Positions 37,524 to 48,571 of a stretch of DNA of 64,000 nucleotides are shown here, piece after piece. Each line of letters opens with the position of its first letter. The stretch's first letter is position 1. Source of the stretch: Pyrus communis. Its lineage: Eukaryota > Streptophyta > Magnoliopsida > Rosales > Rosaceae. A program made the position numbers and the translations under genes. The stretch covers positions 26,554,300 through 26,618,299 of the forward strand of contig NC_084808.1 in the NCBI RefSeq assembly GCF_963583255.1, in the 5' to 3' direction. The notes under the pieces are model-generated. The model worked only from the letters and a program-made list of their open reading frames with translations, ran no database searches and was not told where the DNA came from.

Positions 37524-38198
37524 TATATCGAAGATAAACTTCGCTACTAGTCTGATTAGTGTAGCTTTCACACCGTGAGACCAGTGTGGCACCAAAATGT
37601 AAAATGTCTCATATTCCAATGAACGACGTTGTACAATTCCCCAGCCAGCGTCACCATATGTAAAATAGTTTTCTTTGAAATTTGAAGTAAACATATAAGG
37701 AGAGAATTTAGGGTTTTGTGATGTTTTTCCCGTCTTTTATGACAGCAGTTTTGATATCGAAAATCTTTCAAACCTTTACGTCTGATGAAATCTTTGTCAA
37801 TGGAAAAAGAGGATAGTTTCATAAAAAAAATCAAACACTTGGTAGTCCTTCGAGACTGAATAATCCTTACCACAGAGACACAGATGCAAGCATGCCAATG
37901 ATTGTTCTAAACTAATAATGCTCGAGAACTAACAACTATATTACCACATAATCGCACCTACATTCGAAACAATTACTAAAATATGGGTGACCCCATCTCC
38001 TAACACGGGGTCGTTCGTCGAAGAGATCTATAACTGAAGGAAATTGTTCCCAACATGAGTTCAATGAAATATGCAAAGGAAAAAAACCAAAGCACTGCTT
38101 GTGCACTAACCAGAAGATGGACACTAAGATATCCCAAGGCAGAATACAGAAGTAAAAGTATGGGTGACGATGCAGAATAAGGAGATGCCGCACTAGTT
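37524..38198. other. 3' flank of copy B
   Basis: 3' UTR and short convergent spacer, collinear with 48572-49420 behind copy C. It runs directly into the stranded BIM2-like last exon. No gene. Confidence 0.5.
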
Positions 38199-38240
38199 TT
38201 ATGTCTTGAGGCGCTTATGAGCTTGATCGCCAGTCCTCTC

Positions 38241-38744
38241 TGTTAGGTTTTGAACTTACACATATCATGATAAGGATACCTAAACGTGGGTTCAAACCAA
38301 TTAGGAGTCATGGCCATGTCAATAACTGATCTCCTAGAATTAAGGGATATGGGACGTGATAAGGATGCTTACATTGCTCCACGTCAAAAGAAACTGATTG
38401 CTGCAGTTCATAGCAGTTGCTATCCAATCATCTTGATAGATGGAAGTTGGAGAAGTTCAGTTCGATATAATAAAGGATTCCCTGCTCACAAAGAAAATGT
38501 TCTGTAATCAGGGTTCTATCACCATTGGATCATAAGGTCTTGAGTGAGTAGAAGAATTCTCATGTGTTACCAGTAAACACACCCTGCACCAGGTTTTTCA
38601 GTTGGTGTTGATGCTGTCTTTGTTGCTGGGCAGATGGGTTCTCAGGTATGGTCGATCTCTTTTTAATGCCAACTCTTGTAATGTTATATGTAAGATATGT
38701 TGTTTGTGATCCTTGTTGAAGACTAACCATTTATAGTTCCTACA
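38241..38744 (+). repeat. 5' LTR
   Basis: 504 bp, TGTTAGGTTTTG...TTCCTACA. By eye it differs from the 3' LTR only at 38530 (T here, A at 42078). It carries a 65-codon open frame starting at ATG 38310. Confidence 0.95.
38310..38507 (+). CDS. 65-codon ORF inside the LTR
   Basis: The frame from ATG 38310 reads MAMSITDLLELRDMGRDKDA then YIAPRQKKLIAAVHSSCYPI and ends HKENVL. An identical frame is in the 3' LTR (41858-42055). The composition looks protein-like rather than random, but I do not recognise the family. It may be a captured host exon, a small regulatory ORF or chance. Confidence 0.3.
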   Translation: MAMSITDLLELRDMGRDKDAYIAPRQKKLIAAVHSSCYPIILIDGSWRSSVRYNKGFPAHKENVL

Positions 38745-38746
38745 TT

Positions 38747-38758
38747 TGGTATCAGAGC
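38747..38758 (+). other. primer-binding site
   Basis: TGGTATCAGAGC, two bases after the 5' LTR, is the standard plant initiator-Met tRNA primer-binding sequence. Confidence 0.92.
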
Positions 38759-41700
38759 AAGGTTAGTCTACTTGGATTCAAACTTAATTATCTTAACATT
38801 TATATCTATATCATTAACTGGGAATATTTGCTGTACGGGGAAGAATTGCCTCAACCTAGCCCCTAATGTTAGCATCGGTGATTGTTGCCTTGATTCATGA
38901 CAACATCTAATTCCCTATGTCATGGCTGCCTTGGTTAATGATGGTTTCATTTATTATTTTGAGGCATTTATTTATGACTATTTTGATTTCTTGGTTCATG
39001 ATTGCCTCGATATATTGTTGCCTAATTCCTAATTACAAGTTCCTGTAATGTTTCTTGATTGTTCATATATGCAAGTACAAGTAAAAAGATGATTAGGTCA
39101 CCAAATTTGTGAAACCCAATCTCTGCTTAGAGAACCTGCATGTGGCATTCATCTTGGTTGAAAAGACACAGAATTAGGCAAATTCTACAAAGAAGGGAAA
39201 TTTTGAGTGGTTTGTTTTTGTGCAATGTTGGATGCTTGTAAATTTTTCTCTTCATAAGCATGCGTATTTTTTATTTATTTCAATTTTCTTCCTTGATCTC
39301 CTTGGTTGAATGCAAGTAAAGTTGAAACTAAACTATTTTCATGCACTGGTTGATGGTGTGTAAATGAACATTGCGAGAATGTATTTTGGTAAAATTATAT
39401 TGCAGTGTGTGTGCTATCTGCTGCTGTGATTCTTCTGGTAAAGTTTCCTCGTTAAACAACAGATTGAGTGCATGCTCTGGGACATGACTAATCAAATGAT
39501 GTTTTTCATTAGTTTATTAGTATGATTATATCCCATTTATTTAAAAATGGAAGATGAAGTGGCTTTATGATCTGCATATGCAACGTGTTTGGCTGCAGTG
39601 AGAATGCATTTTTCATCTATTTCTGTTGTGATCAATATACTGATCCGTATATTGTTGGGACTATATCACTTTGAGTTTTATCTTTTTTGCCACTATACTA
39701 ACAGTTTGGTTTGCAGTAAATGTTAAGAACAATTAAGAACATTGTTCGATTACAGTAAAGGAAGAATGGTTGTTGTTTAAAACTCAAGAAATGTTCACAT
39801 TCTTTTCCAAAGAAAGGGATGTATAAATTGTTGGTGGTTTTAATCAGTGTATGGCATCATGTAGATCAGGCCATATTCTTGTCCAAAGACTTGTAATAAT
39901 TGCATGATAAGATCCTTGAATGATGGCTATCCAATGAAGGTCAATGTCAGTTTATATCTCTTGCCCAAAGGTGTGATATAAACATGCATTTAACAATCAC
40001 TAATGATTGTTTCAAGTTTTCCATGTCTTCTTAAGATAGTCCTTACAGTTTTCCAGATGATTTCAACTGGCGTATCAGGATAGATTTAAGGACTGGGAAT
40101 CTTCACGTTTTGAGATTGTGCCGCTGCTGTGTTATGCGGGCAAAAGCAGATGCTGAGGTATCACTCTAATGCTTTCATTCTTTCCCATGTTGTTACTGTT
40201 GAAGTATAACCTTCAGACTTCTTTCCCATGTGTGTTACACAAGTCTTTCCCATGCGTGCTGTCAGAAGACAGCAGATGGTACTGCCATATACTTGATATA
40301 ATTGCATGAAAAGATCTTGTAATGGTGGGTGTACAATAAAGAATGAATGGTTGCTTATAGTTTTAACTAAAGGTATGTTATAAGCATGCATTTCAACGAT
40401 TTTTCCATGTCTTCTTCAGTGAATACCTCGGCTATGAACCTGTGCTATTTGTTTATTGTGATAAGAAATCCTAATGCTTTATGCATGTATAAAATTCGTA
40501 TGATGATTGCTACAGTTTTTCTATAGCATGATTAATTGTTCTAATGCCATATGCTGCTGCCAAAGTTTTATTCACAGCAGGAAAAGGAATATATGGTTTG
40601 GAGATTAAAACACTGTAAGCTGCGCTTTTATCATTCTAGAATTGGTAGTCATGGTTGTTTCAGATTCACAAACGATGATCGATATCTGATTGAAATCTGG
40701 TATATGATTGAAATCAGTTTCTTGATATCTAAATATGTATTGGCAATAGGCATTGGTGTAGATTGTAGCTTAGTAAATTTATGTTGAACTTGAATATGGC
40801 TGGTAGGTTGCAAGGTTCCTGATACATGTGAAAACGATCTATAATTATAACTTACTTGTGTAGAAAATTGGTTTTTCATTTGACGTTTGGATGATTTCTA
40901 CAATCAAATTGAAATGCTAAAGTTTTATGCAGGTTTTCAACACTAATAATCTCTATACTTGAACAAATGTTTGAATAAATCTTCACCAAAGTGGGAATTA
41001 TTAAGAAATTTTGTTCAAGGGATTCTTAATTGAATTTTGTGAGTGACAATTCATTGCATAAGACCAATCTTTCAAAAGAAAGAAATAGTGAATGGCTTGA
41101 ACTGTGATGTGTGTAGTATTTTATAAAAGTTTAAAGTCAACTTTGTTCCCTTGTCCAAAGACATGATTTGAGTTGTAACTTGAAATTTTTGTGAAATAGC
41201 TCTGCAAATAAGGATGCATGATTAAGATTGCATAACTGATATTTTATGTCTCTTGCCCAAAGGTGTTACATAAAATTGCATGTCATGGTTATTCACTCAA
41301 TGACTAGTTTATCTGCATAAGGCAAAATTGAGGCTCGGTTGGAAGCATTAGGCAAACTCATTGGAGTTTGATAAAGGATCGAATATGATTGTATCATATT
41401 TGATGTTGTTTCATATATATATGCAATGTTTGAAATGATGAATTACTAATCAAACTGAGGTTTAATGAGCTGGTTATTGTAAAAGGCTTATCATTGGAGA
41501 ACAATGGCTTGACAATGATGTTTGGTTTGATCAGTGGGAGTGTAAATAATAGACATGTTAAATATGTTTGTTTGCTCTGTTAATATCATGCATGAGTAGT
41601 TTTGGGGGATGTGATTTCAGAGTGTTAGTACAAATTATGAAGTACTAATTTTCTGGGGTTCAACTTTTGAAGCTATTCATGGCAGATATGAGTTGTTGTA

Positions 41701-41788
41701 TGGTTGACATGACTTGAGTGATCACAAAGGGATTGGCTTAATACGTTGGACAAGGAACATGATAAGTGGAAGTTCAAAAGTGGGAGAA

Positions 41789-42292
41789 TGTTAGGTTTTG
41801 AACTTACACATATCATGATAAGGATACCTAAACGTGGGTTCAAACCAATTAGGAGTCATGGCCATGTCAATAACTGATCTCCTAGAATTAAGGGATATGG
41901 GACGTGATAAGGATGCTTACATTGCTCCACGTCAAAAGAAACTGATTGCTGCAGTTCATAGCAGTTGCTATCCAATCATCTTGATAGATGGAAGTTGGAG
42001 AAGTTCAGTTCGATATAATAAAGGATTCCCTGCTCACAAAGAAAATGTTCTGTAATCAGGGTTCTATCACCATTGGAACATAAGGTCTTGAGTGAGTAGA
42101 AGAATTCTCATGTGTTACCAGTAAACACACCCTGCACCAGGTTTTTCAGTTGGTGTTGATGCTGTCTTTGTTGCTGGGCAGATGGGTTCTCAGGTATGGT
42201 CGATCTCTTTTTAATGCCAACTCTTGTAATGTTATATGTAAGATATGTTGTTTGTGATCCTTGTTGAAGACTAACCATTTATAGTTCCTACA
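41789..42292 (+). repeat. 3' LTR
   Basis: 504 bp, nearly identical to 38241-38744 and preceded by the purine tract at 41776-41788. It contains the same 65-codon frame at 41858-42055. Confidence 0.95.
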
Positions 42293-42554
42293 CTCTCCAC
42301 TGCCAGCGCCCCTAAAATGCGCCATCTTCTGATTGCTTGAATGGGAATTCTCATTATCAGGGAAAGCAATAAAAAAAAATTCGACTTTGTCTTTCGTGTC
42401 TGTGAGAACGAGTGAAAAGCTGTTTAATTCCTTCCAAAAAAAAAAAACAAAAGAAAGAAAAAGGCATGGCATACCTGCAAAATTGTAATGCGCGATGAAC
42501 AATGTAGTAAACTAGAAAAATTTATCAATTTGGGAGCAGTTTATGCACTTGATG

Positions 42555-42735
42555 TATAGGTGCTTTAATTTTAAGAAAACTAATGAAATAGGTTTGAAAA
42601 TTTTGAGTTTTAATGATAAGGACAAAATAAAGAGTAAAGTGAATAGTACCAGAATTGACTTTTTAGTGTAAAAATGTGGTTTTTCGTTAAAGTGAAGAGT
42701 ACTGTGAACTTTTCGTTAAAACTTCCTTAATTTTA
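42555..42735 (+). repeat. dispersed MITE-like element, copy 3 of 4
   Basis: AAACTAATGAAATAGGTTTG...CGTTAAAACTTCC is flanked on both sides by TTAATTTTAAGAAAA, where unit B has a single ATTTTAAGAAAA. That fits insertion with a target duplication of about 9-13 bp. Confidence 0.7.
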
Positions 42736-42821
42736 AGAAAATAAATATCACTACACCTAAAGCTAGTTAACTAATAAATATAAATAATATAAAATTAAAT
42801 CTAAATTAGCTAAATACATCA

Positions 42822-42951
42822 CAAGTGGCCATTTACTATAGTGGTGGAAATGTGTTAAGTCCTTGCATGATGGCGTGGGTTCAAACTTCCTGGGTCACTA
42901 ACATAACATCTAATCTAACAAATTTATTGTTTGACAAAAAAAAAAAAAAAA
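42822..42951 (+). mobile_element. small SINE-like insertion with visible empty site
   Basis: A 130-bp element has a B-box-like GGGTTCAAACTTC and an A-tract end (42935-42951), flanked by an exact 14-bp duplication AGCTAAATACATCA (42808-42821 and 42952-42965). Unit B has the unoccupied site, AGCTAAATACATCA, once at about 33405-33418. Confidence 0.88.
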
Positions 42952-43588
42952 AGCTAAATACATCAATCATGTGAAACTCATACATTATTTGGTTTTAATT
43001 TTTTTTACTTTGTTACTGCAAGAAAATTGACTGTCAAATTATATGTCACATGTGACATGTGTACGAGGCAAAACTTTCTGTAGCCATGCAATCACAGTCT
43101 CAGTTTCGTCAAGCAAACTAAATCGACTATATTTCCTTTTCAGTCTTAAATAACAAAATTAGTGTTATTATCGTTAATAATTAATAGACATTTGGGCCCA
43201 GTACATCTATCGGTGTCTTTAATAAACCTGGTATGTGCTGTGAATTAATTTCATAAGTAATTGGCTTGTAAACTTTTAAGGTTTGCTTTGTATTAATCAT
43301 TAACTTACGTAAGTGGTACCAAAAATTTCCAAGATTCGGATTATAATTAAAGATTAAAACCTATCACCCATGTAGTTCACAATCATTTAATTTATTTTCT
43401 GAAAAGCACAATCATATATTAGCTAGGATTGTGTAAGATTGTTTGTTTACTCACAAACGCTTTGAAATTTTTAATCGGATCGATATCTTTGTGCTCTTAT
43501 TTTGATATTCTTAATTACTTTGAATGGTGTAAATTACAAAAGGTGCGTCAAAATTAATCAAAGTGTGTTGTCAGAAATGGGGAATGGT

Positions 43589-43730
<142 letters not shown>

Positions 43731-43855
43731 GCTTCACTTTTTTATTTTTTCGGACATGTCACAACTTTGTGGTGACGGTCACACCGTCATATGATGTTAA
43801 TATTATGAGTTATAATATGAGTGCATGACTAACATCAAGCATGTTTCATGGACTT

Positions 43856-45349
43856 TGATAGGTGCATTATTTATCATATTTTCATAATAATTATCCTTAT
43901 GTTTTGTTAAGGAATTGATCTTAAAAGAGCCTTATTACTTTCCTTTTCTCAGTTTCAGCCATTCTATGCACTTAGGACGTTTTTGGTGATAATTCGACTT
44001 TCCGAAGGAGTTTTGATGCAATGCCAATTGGAGAAGAAAGCTAAGAGGCTGAAGATCGTTGTGTCCTAATTTCATAATTTTCCATGGAACCATTCATTCT
44101 AGTTTTACAAATCAATTCCGCAAAAGTTGTTTTCCGGTCAGAATTGCGCAACTGTGGGAGAATAGAGATTTGAAGGCTTTCCTGATTTTCCCTAGTGGTG
44201 TGTGATATATGCCTGGAAAGATAAGAGATAAAGATACGTTTCCCATATTGTTACAGAATTTTCCAGAAGATAAATCGACCCCAAAACTGGCGTGCAAGAC
44301 AGATAATGTATTTCCCAAGTCAAGAAGTATTCTTTCTTAGTTTGTGTCATTAATTGTTTAGGAGTTTGTTTTGTTTTAGGAGAGTTTCTCCCAAACCTTT
44401 TAGGGTTTTTCTAGTATAAATAAGTGCCCTAAGCTCTCTCTAAGATATCCATCTACCCCCGCATCCCCCTATATCACCCACACCATACTATACCATTCAC
44501 CATATCCGCAATAAGTGAAGAAGAGCTTAGGGACGTGCTTTGCCATGGACTCCAGGTTCTATCTTCTTTTATTTTTATTTCTATGTGTAACTAAGTTATT
44601 TTCTAAGGTTTATGATGAAGCCATGACATGAATATTTGCGAAGTACTTTGTTAATTATTATCCGATTATATGTCATGTTATATTCTTAATCTTTGTCGGT
44701 ATTTTATTCTAGGTTCGAATTTCTAATGACTTATCACCTTTGGGAATTTTGCATCTAGATAGTTAGATAAATCTATGAGGATGACCAATCAATTAGGTTT
44801 ATTGGAACTAAGGTTAAGAAGAGTAGACAAACTAGTGAGGATGACCAATATCAAGCTAGTCCTTCTTACTTGGTTGACATGATTCTTCTATGCTTAATGG
44901 GTTTTTATGTGTTTAATTGTATGTCTAACCAATAGGATATAATTATCATGTAGAGATACAAGAGTTTGCCTGACCACAGATTAATTCATACCTTAGAAAG
45001 AACAACCTTTAACATTGACATGGTTATTGGATAGTAATTGGCTCTAGGAAAAGTAAATAGGATTGTTATTGGTGGATTCATAACCTTAGGCTTTCTTGTG
45101 TTGTGTGTTTGTTTTAGTTAATTGTCTTTTCTTTTTCTTGTTAATTTTAGTCTTACTCAATTATTCAATTAAATATATCCTTTGTTTGTTTAATTAAGTC
45201 TAGCATGCTTAATCGGTTAAATTGGTGTTAAAGCAATCCCTGTGGAATCGACCTCATATTTGCATATATTACTACAATTGATTCGTGCGCTTGCGAGTTT
45301 AATTTGGTTTAAATTAATCTATTATTTAGGTTGGTTTAAATACACGTCA
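43856..45349 (+). mobile_element. solo LTR (1494 bp) with visible empty site
   Basis: It starts TGATAGGTGC, ends ACACGTCA, and is flanked by an exact 5-bp duplication GACTT (43851-43855 and 45350-45354). Unit B has the single GACTT in CATGGACTTAAGATGAAG (34173-34190). A TATAAAT box at 44415-44421 suggests plus orientation, and the region after it (ATCGACCTCATATTTGC) resembles the end of large Ty3-type plant LTRs. No internal domain remains. Confidence 0.9.
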
Positions 45350-45354
45350 GACTT

Positions 45355-45864
45355 AAGATGAAGTAATAAAAATAGATATATGTGTTATAAATTAAAGAAT
45401 TGATAACACCACATAATGTCAGTGTGTCACACCAAAAAACTTCTAAGATAAATTCTACAACATGAAAATATGCTTGTCTAGCAATTATGAGTATGAAACT
45501 GTAGTTGCCTTACTTTAATTTGGTTGCAAATGAATGGTTGATGTATGACTCTTTCTCTCTTTTCTTTCATGCCTAACCGTAATCAAGAACACAACTCTCA
45601 ATATTTATGAATTATGGGAGTGCATGAGCTCCCTTTAAAAGCAACAATGTATCTCCATTTTTAGACGCGGCTCCTCAGGCCAGCTTTGTTATACAAAAAG
45701 CTGGTCGATAAAAACCGCCTCAAAATTTCTATTTTTTTAATATTTGCTGTCACTGGAAGAGCTAGTTCATATATATGGTTGAAGAAGTATTGTGAAGATG
45801 GAAAAAAACTAAAGGTGGTTTCGAAGGGTCTGAATTTGGGGAGGCCAACGTGAAGCAACATAAG
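45355..45864. promoter_or_regulatory. promoter and displaced leader of RRT-like copy C
   Basis: Collinear with the region upstream of copy B, including GCATGAGCTCCCTTTAAAAG (45623-45642). The ATG homologous to B's start (45798-45800) is followed by seven A's where B has six. The frame then meets TAA after four codons, so this ATG now opens only a tiny upstream ORF. Confidence 0.7.
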
Positions 45865-48571
45865 ATGGAACACTATTTGAAGTATTTTGGAGGAATCAAA
45901 GTGGACAAATTGATAGGAGGATCCAACTTCAAAGGCGAGAGGTTGACGAGCTTGATCATTGCGCAGTCACGGTTATGCAGACTCAAGTTGTTTGCTTGTA
46001 CAGCCACAATCATGCTGCTTCTCATCTGCGTCTGCGCGGTGCAGCTGAGCACGCTCAGCGATGTAACCCGGGTTTTGATGTTTCGCTCGAATTCTCAAAC
46101 CATCACTCCGCCACAAATTACTGGAACTGAAAGTGAGTGTCCACAACTTTCTCATAAGGTTAATAATATTTGTTATTAATGCCAGTGGTTAGTTTGATAT
46201 ACATTGTTGGCTTGTTTTTTTGATAACATAAGCTTTTCGGGCAAGTAGTTGTCTAACACGGTATCTTACAATAGTCAAGATTTGGTTTGAAGACTTGTGT
46301 TCATTTTTGCAGGGGATTCTGAGAATAATGGATATCTGATGGTCTCATCCAATGGAGGATTGAATCAAATGCGGGCTGGTGTAAGTACTTTTCTATTTAT
46401 ATTTTATAAGTACTTCTCTACTTATATTTTATTCTTAATTTGCATTGATATTCTTGAAAATTCAAGTAATGCTCTTCAAAATCTTACACTGCAGATTTGT
46501 GACATGGTGGCTATTGCAAGTTTTATGAATGTCACGCTTATAGTTCCTGAGTTGGACAATACCTCCTTTTGGAATGATCGCAGGTTAGTCAAATTACAAC
46601 TCTCTCTCCCTATGTCTTTCACTTAAACTTGAGTAGGGTGCCTTGTCAAACCACTATTACAAAAGCATAAGATCCATGCCTTTTGGTTTTCTTCCAACTC
46701 AACTCTGGTCCACTCGGTATGAGAGATGCCTTAGTTAGAACAAATTTTAGAGTCTGCCTGTTAGACCACGTGATTGTGCTATTGCACGTAATTAAAGAGG
46801 GTCGTTTATATTTTCTTTTCTCCCTTCCCTACCCATGATACCATCCGATTCTCTCAATAGCCGTATATGGTCGGTCGGACAAATGTTTTTCGCCCGAGTC
46901 ACTAGTGAGGCAACCCCAGCCAAGTACCTTCATTAACAATAAATTAAATCTGACAGAGTTGAATACTTAATTTTGCAGTCGGTTTGAAGATATATTTGAT
47001 GTGGATTACTTCATTGCATCTCTGAGAGATGAAGTCAGGATACTAAAAGCTCTGCCTGATAAGCAGAAAAGAAGAGTAGAGATAGCTACCCTCTATTCCA
47101 TGGCTCCTGTTAGCTGGGCCAACATGAAATATTACTACGAACTGGTATTTAAGATTAATTCTTTAATCATTGCCATTGTGTTATACTATTAATGTTAATT
47201 ACAACTAATCTTTTGTTAATACTTGATTCGTACGCAGATTCTTCCTCGCATAAAGAAGAATGAAGTGCTGCATTTCACTCAGGCCGATACCAGGCTTGCG
47301 AATAATGGGATCCCCAAGGAGGTTCAGAAACTGCGGTGCAAAGCGAATTACAGAGCTCTGAGATTCACTCCTCCTATTGAGGAACTGGGAAAGAAGATTG
47401 TTAGGATTCTGAGGGAAAAGGGTCCGTTCCTAGTTCTTCATCTGAGATATGAAATGGACATGTTGGCATTTTCTGGTTGTACGGAAGGTTGCAATGCCAA
47501 AGAAATTGAAGAATTAACAAATATGAGGTTAGAGTGAGAAGAAAATCTTTGGTAGGGCAGTATGATCACGTCATTCTTATGACATCTCTCAAAAGTATAG
47601 ACAATGTGGGGTCCCATGAAAACCCAAATGACCGGCTTGTTTGTAAGAACTTTATAACGTGGTCAGACCGCTCTAAAGATTTTAAGATTTTCTCAATCTT
47701 AATTTCAGTTCCTTTTTAGTTGTTTCTTTTCATAAATTCAAATATGATTAACTTGCGGATGTTAATATATTAAACAGGTTTGCTTACCCACGGTGGAAGC
47801 AGAAAATAATAGATTCTGTTAAGAAAAGAAGAGTTGGGGCGTGCCCCTTAACTCCTGAGGAAACTGCACTTGCACTGAGGGCTTTGGATATTGATCCTGG
47901 CATCCAAGTTTATATCGCTGCCGGCGATATATACGGCGGAGAAAGAAGAATGGTGCCTCTGAGACTAGCCTTTCCCCATACGGTTAGTTGCTTGAACCTC
48001 AAGAAACAACTCGATTACAAGTATTATACCCATGTTCAACGCTTATTATCGTCTGCAAACAGGTTAAAAAGGAGACGTTGCTGGAATCCTCCGACCTCGA
48101 GCCCTTCAGGAACCATTCAAACCGAATGGCAGCATTGGATTATATGGTGTCATTGGAAAGCGACATCTTCGTTCCTACTTATAAAGGAAACATGGCAAGA
48201 ATTGTTGAAGGCCATAGAAGGTATGTAACATACGTTACCAATATATTACTATGCTAATTTCTTTCTCAATGACATTTGATACATAATTATACATACATAA
48301 GTGTGCGCGTGCACAAGAGCGCAGATACTTGGGGTTCAGGACGACAATTCGGCTACATAGAAAGCTTCTGGTGGAATTGATACGCCAGTACAAGAATGGA
48401 AGTCTGAGCTGGGATGAATTTTCACAGGCAGTAAAAACAGGGCACGCTGATCGCATGGGAAGCCCAGCTCCAAGATTGGAGATTCTTGGCAAGCCTAAGG
48501 AAGAAGAATATTTCTATAGCAATCCCCAGGAATGTTTGCCACAAATTGTTTTAAAACCAAAAGGTCTCTGA
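45865..48571 (+). CDS. RRT-like GT106 glycosyltransferase, copy C (N-terminally shortened)
   Basis: Eight exons (45865-46132, 46313-46380, 46495-46583, 46979-47144, 47238-47527, 47778-47982, 48063-48220, 48325-48571) give 496 codons if translation starts at the next in-frame ATG ([10 protein letters not shown]). Exons 2-7 match copy B in length exactly. The signal anchor ([18 protein letters not shown]) and core motifs [30 protein letters not shown] and [16 protein letters not shown] are kept. Odd points are the frameshift in the old start codon region, and substitutions at places conserved in A and B: YPRWKQK for YPWWKEK, and QADTRLANN for KTDARLANN. It may still be made as a type II Golgi protein with a shorter cytosolic tail, but these changes hint at relaxed constraint. 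Confidence 0.8.

Larger units (their letters stand above)
38241..42292 (+). mobile_element. non-autonomous LTR retrotransposon, 4052 bp
   Basis: The element has TG...CA ends, an exact 5-bp target duplication CTCTC (38236-38240 and 42293-42297), and two 504-bp LTRs. A primer-binding site TGGTATCAGAGC (38747-38758) is complementary to the 3' end of initiator tRNA-Met. A polypurine tract AAAAGTGGGAGAA lies at 41776-41788. The internal 3044 bp hold no gag, protease, integrase or RT frame on either strand, so it must be mobilised in trans, as in LARD-type elements. The sister duplication shows the empty site. Diverged internal repeats are noted at 39870-40020 and 40285-40420. Confidence 0.95.
38199..42358 (-). 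pseudogene. stranded last exon of a BIM2-like gene, split by an LTR retrotransposon
   Basis: On the minus strand 42358-42293 and 38240-38199 together match the last exon of the intact gene at 49421-49522 (HSSNQ-like codons, then GEDS and KRLKT before the stop). It came with the segmental duplication. It has no upstream exons, its splice acceptor has changed from CAG to CTG, and a 4052-bp LTR retrotransposon lies within it, with target duplication CTCTC on either side. It cannot make a BIM protein. Confidence 0.85.
33125..42420. repeat. segmental duplication, unit B
   Basis: The sequence is collinear with 42465-49585 from ACCTACAAAATTG through the upstream region, the whole RRT-like gene, its 3' flank and the BIM2-like last exon, ending near GTCTGTGAGAACGAG. 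Without the inserted LTR retrotransposon the unit is about 5.2 kb. The right border falls in what was the last intron of the BIM2-like gene, after which the sequence jumps back to the left end of the unit. Confidence 0.85.

Noticed and set aside
38745..41788. Autonomous Copia retrotransposon with degraded pol
   Set aside because: No RT, integrase, protease or gag motifs seen in any frame, although the LTRs are nearly identical; a decayed pol would not fit such a young element.
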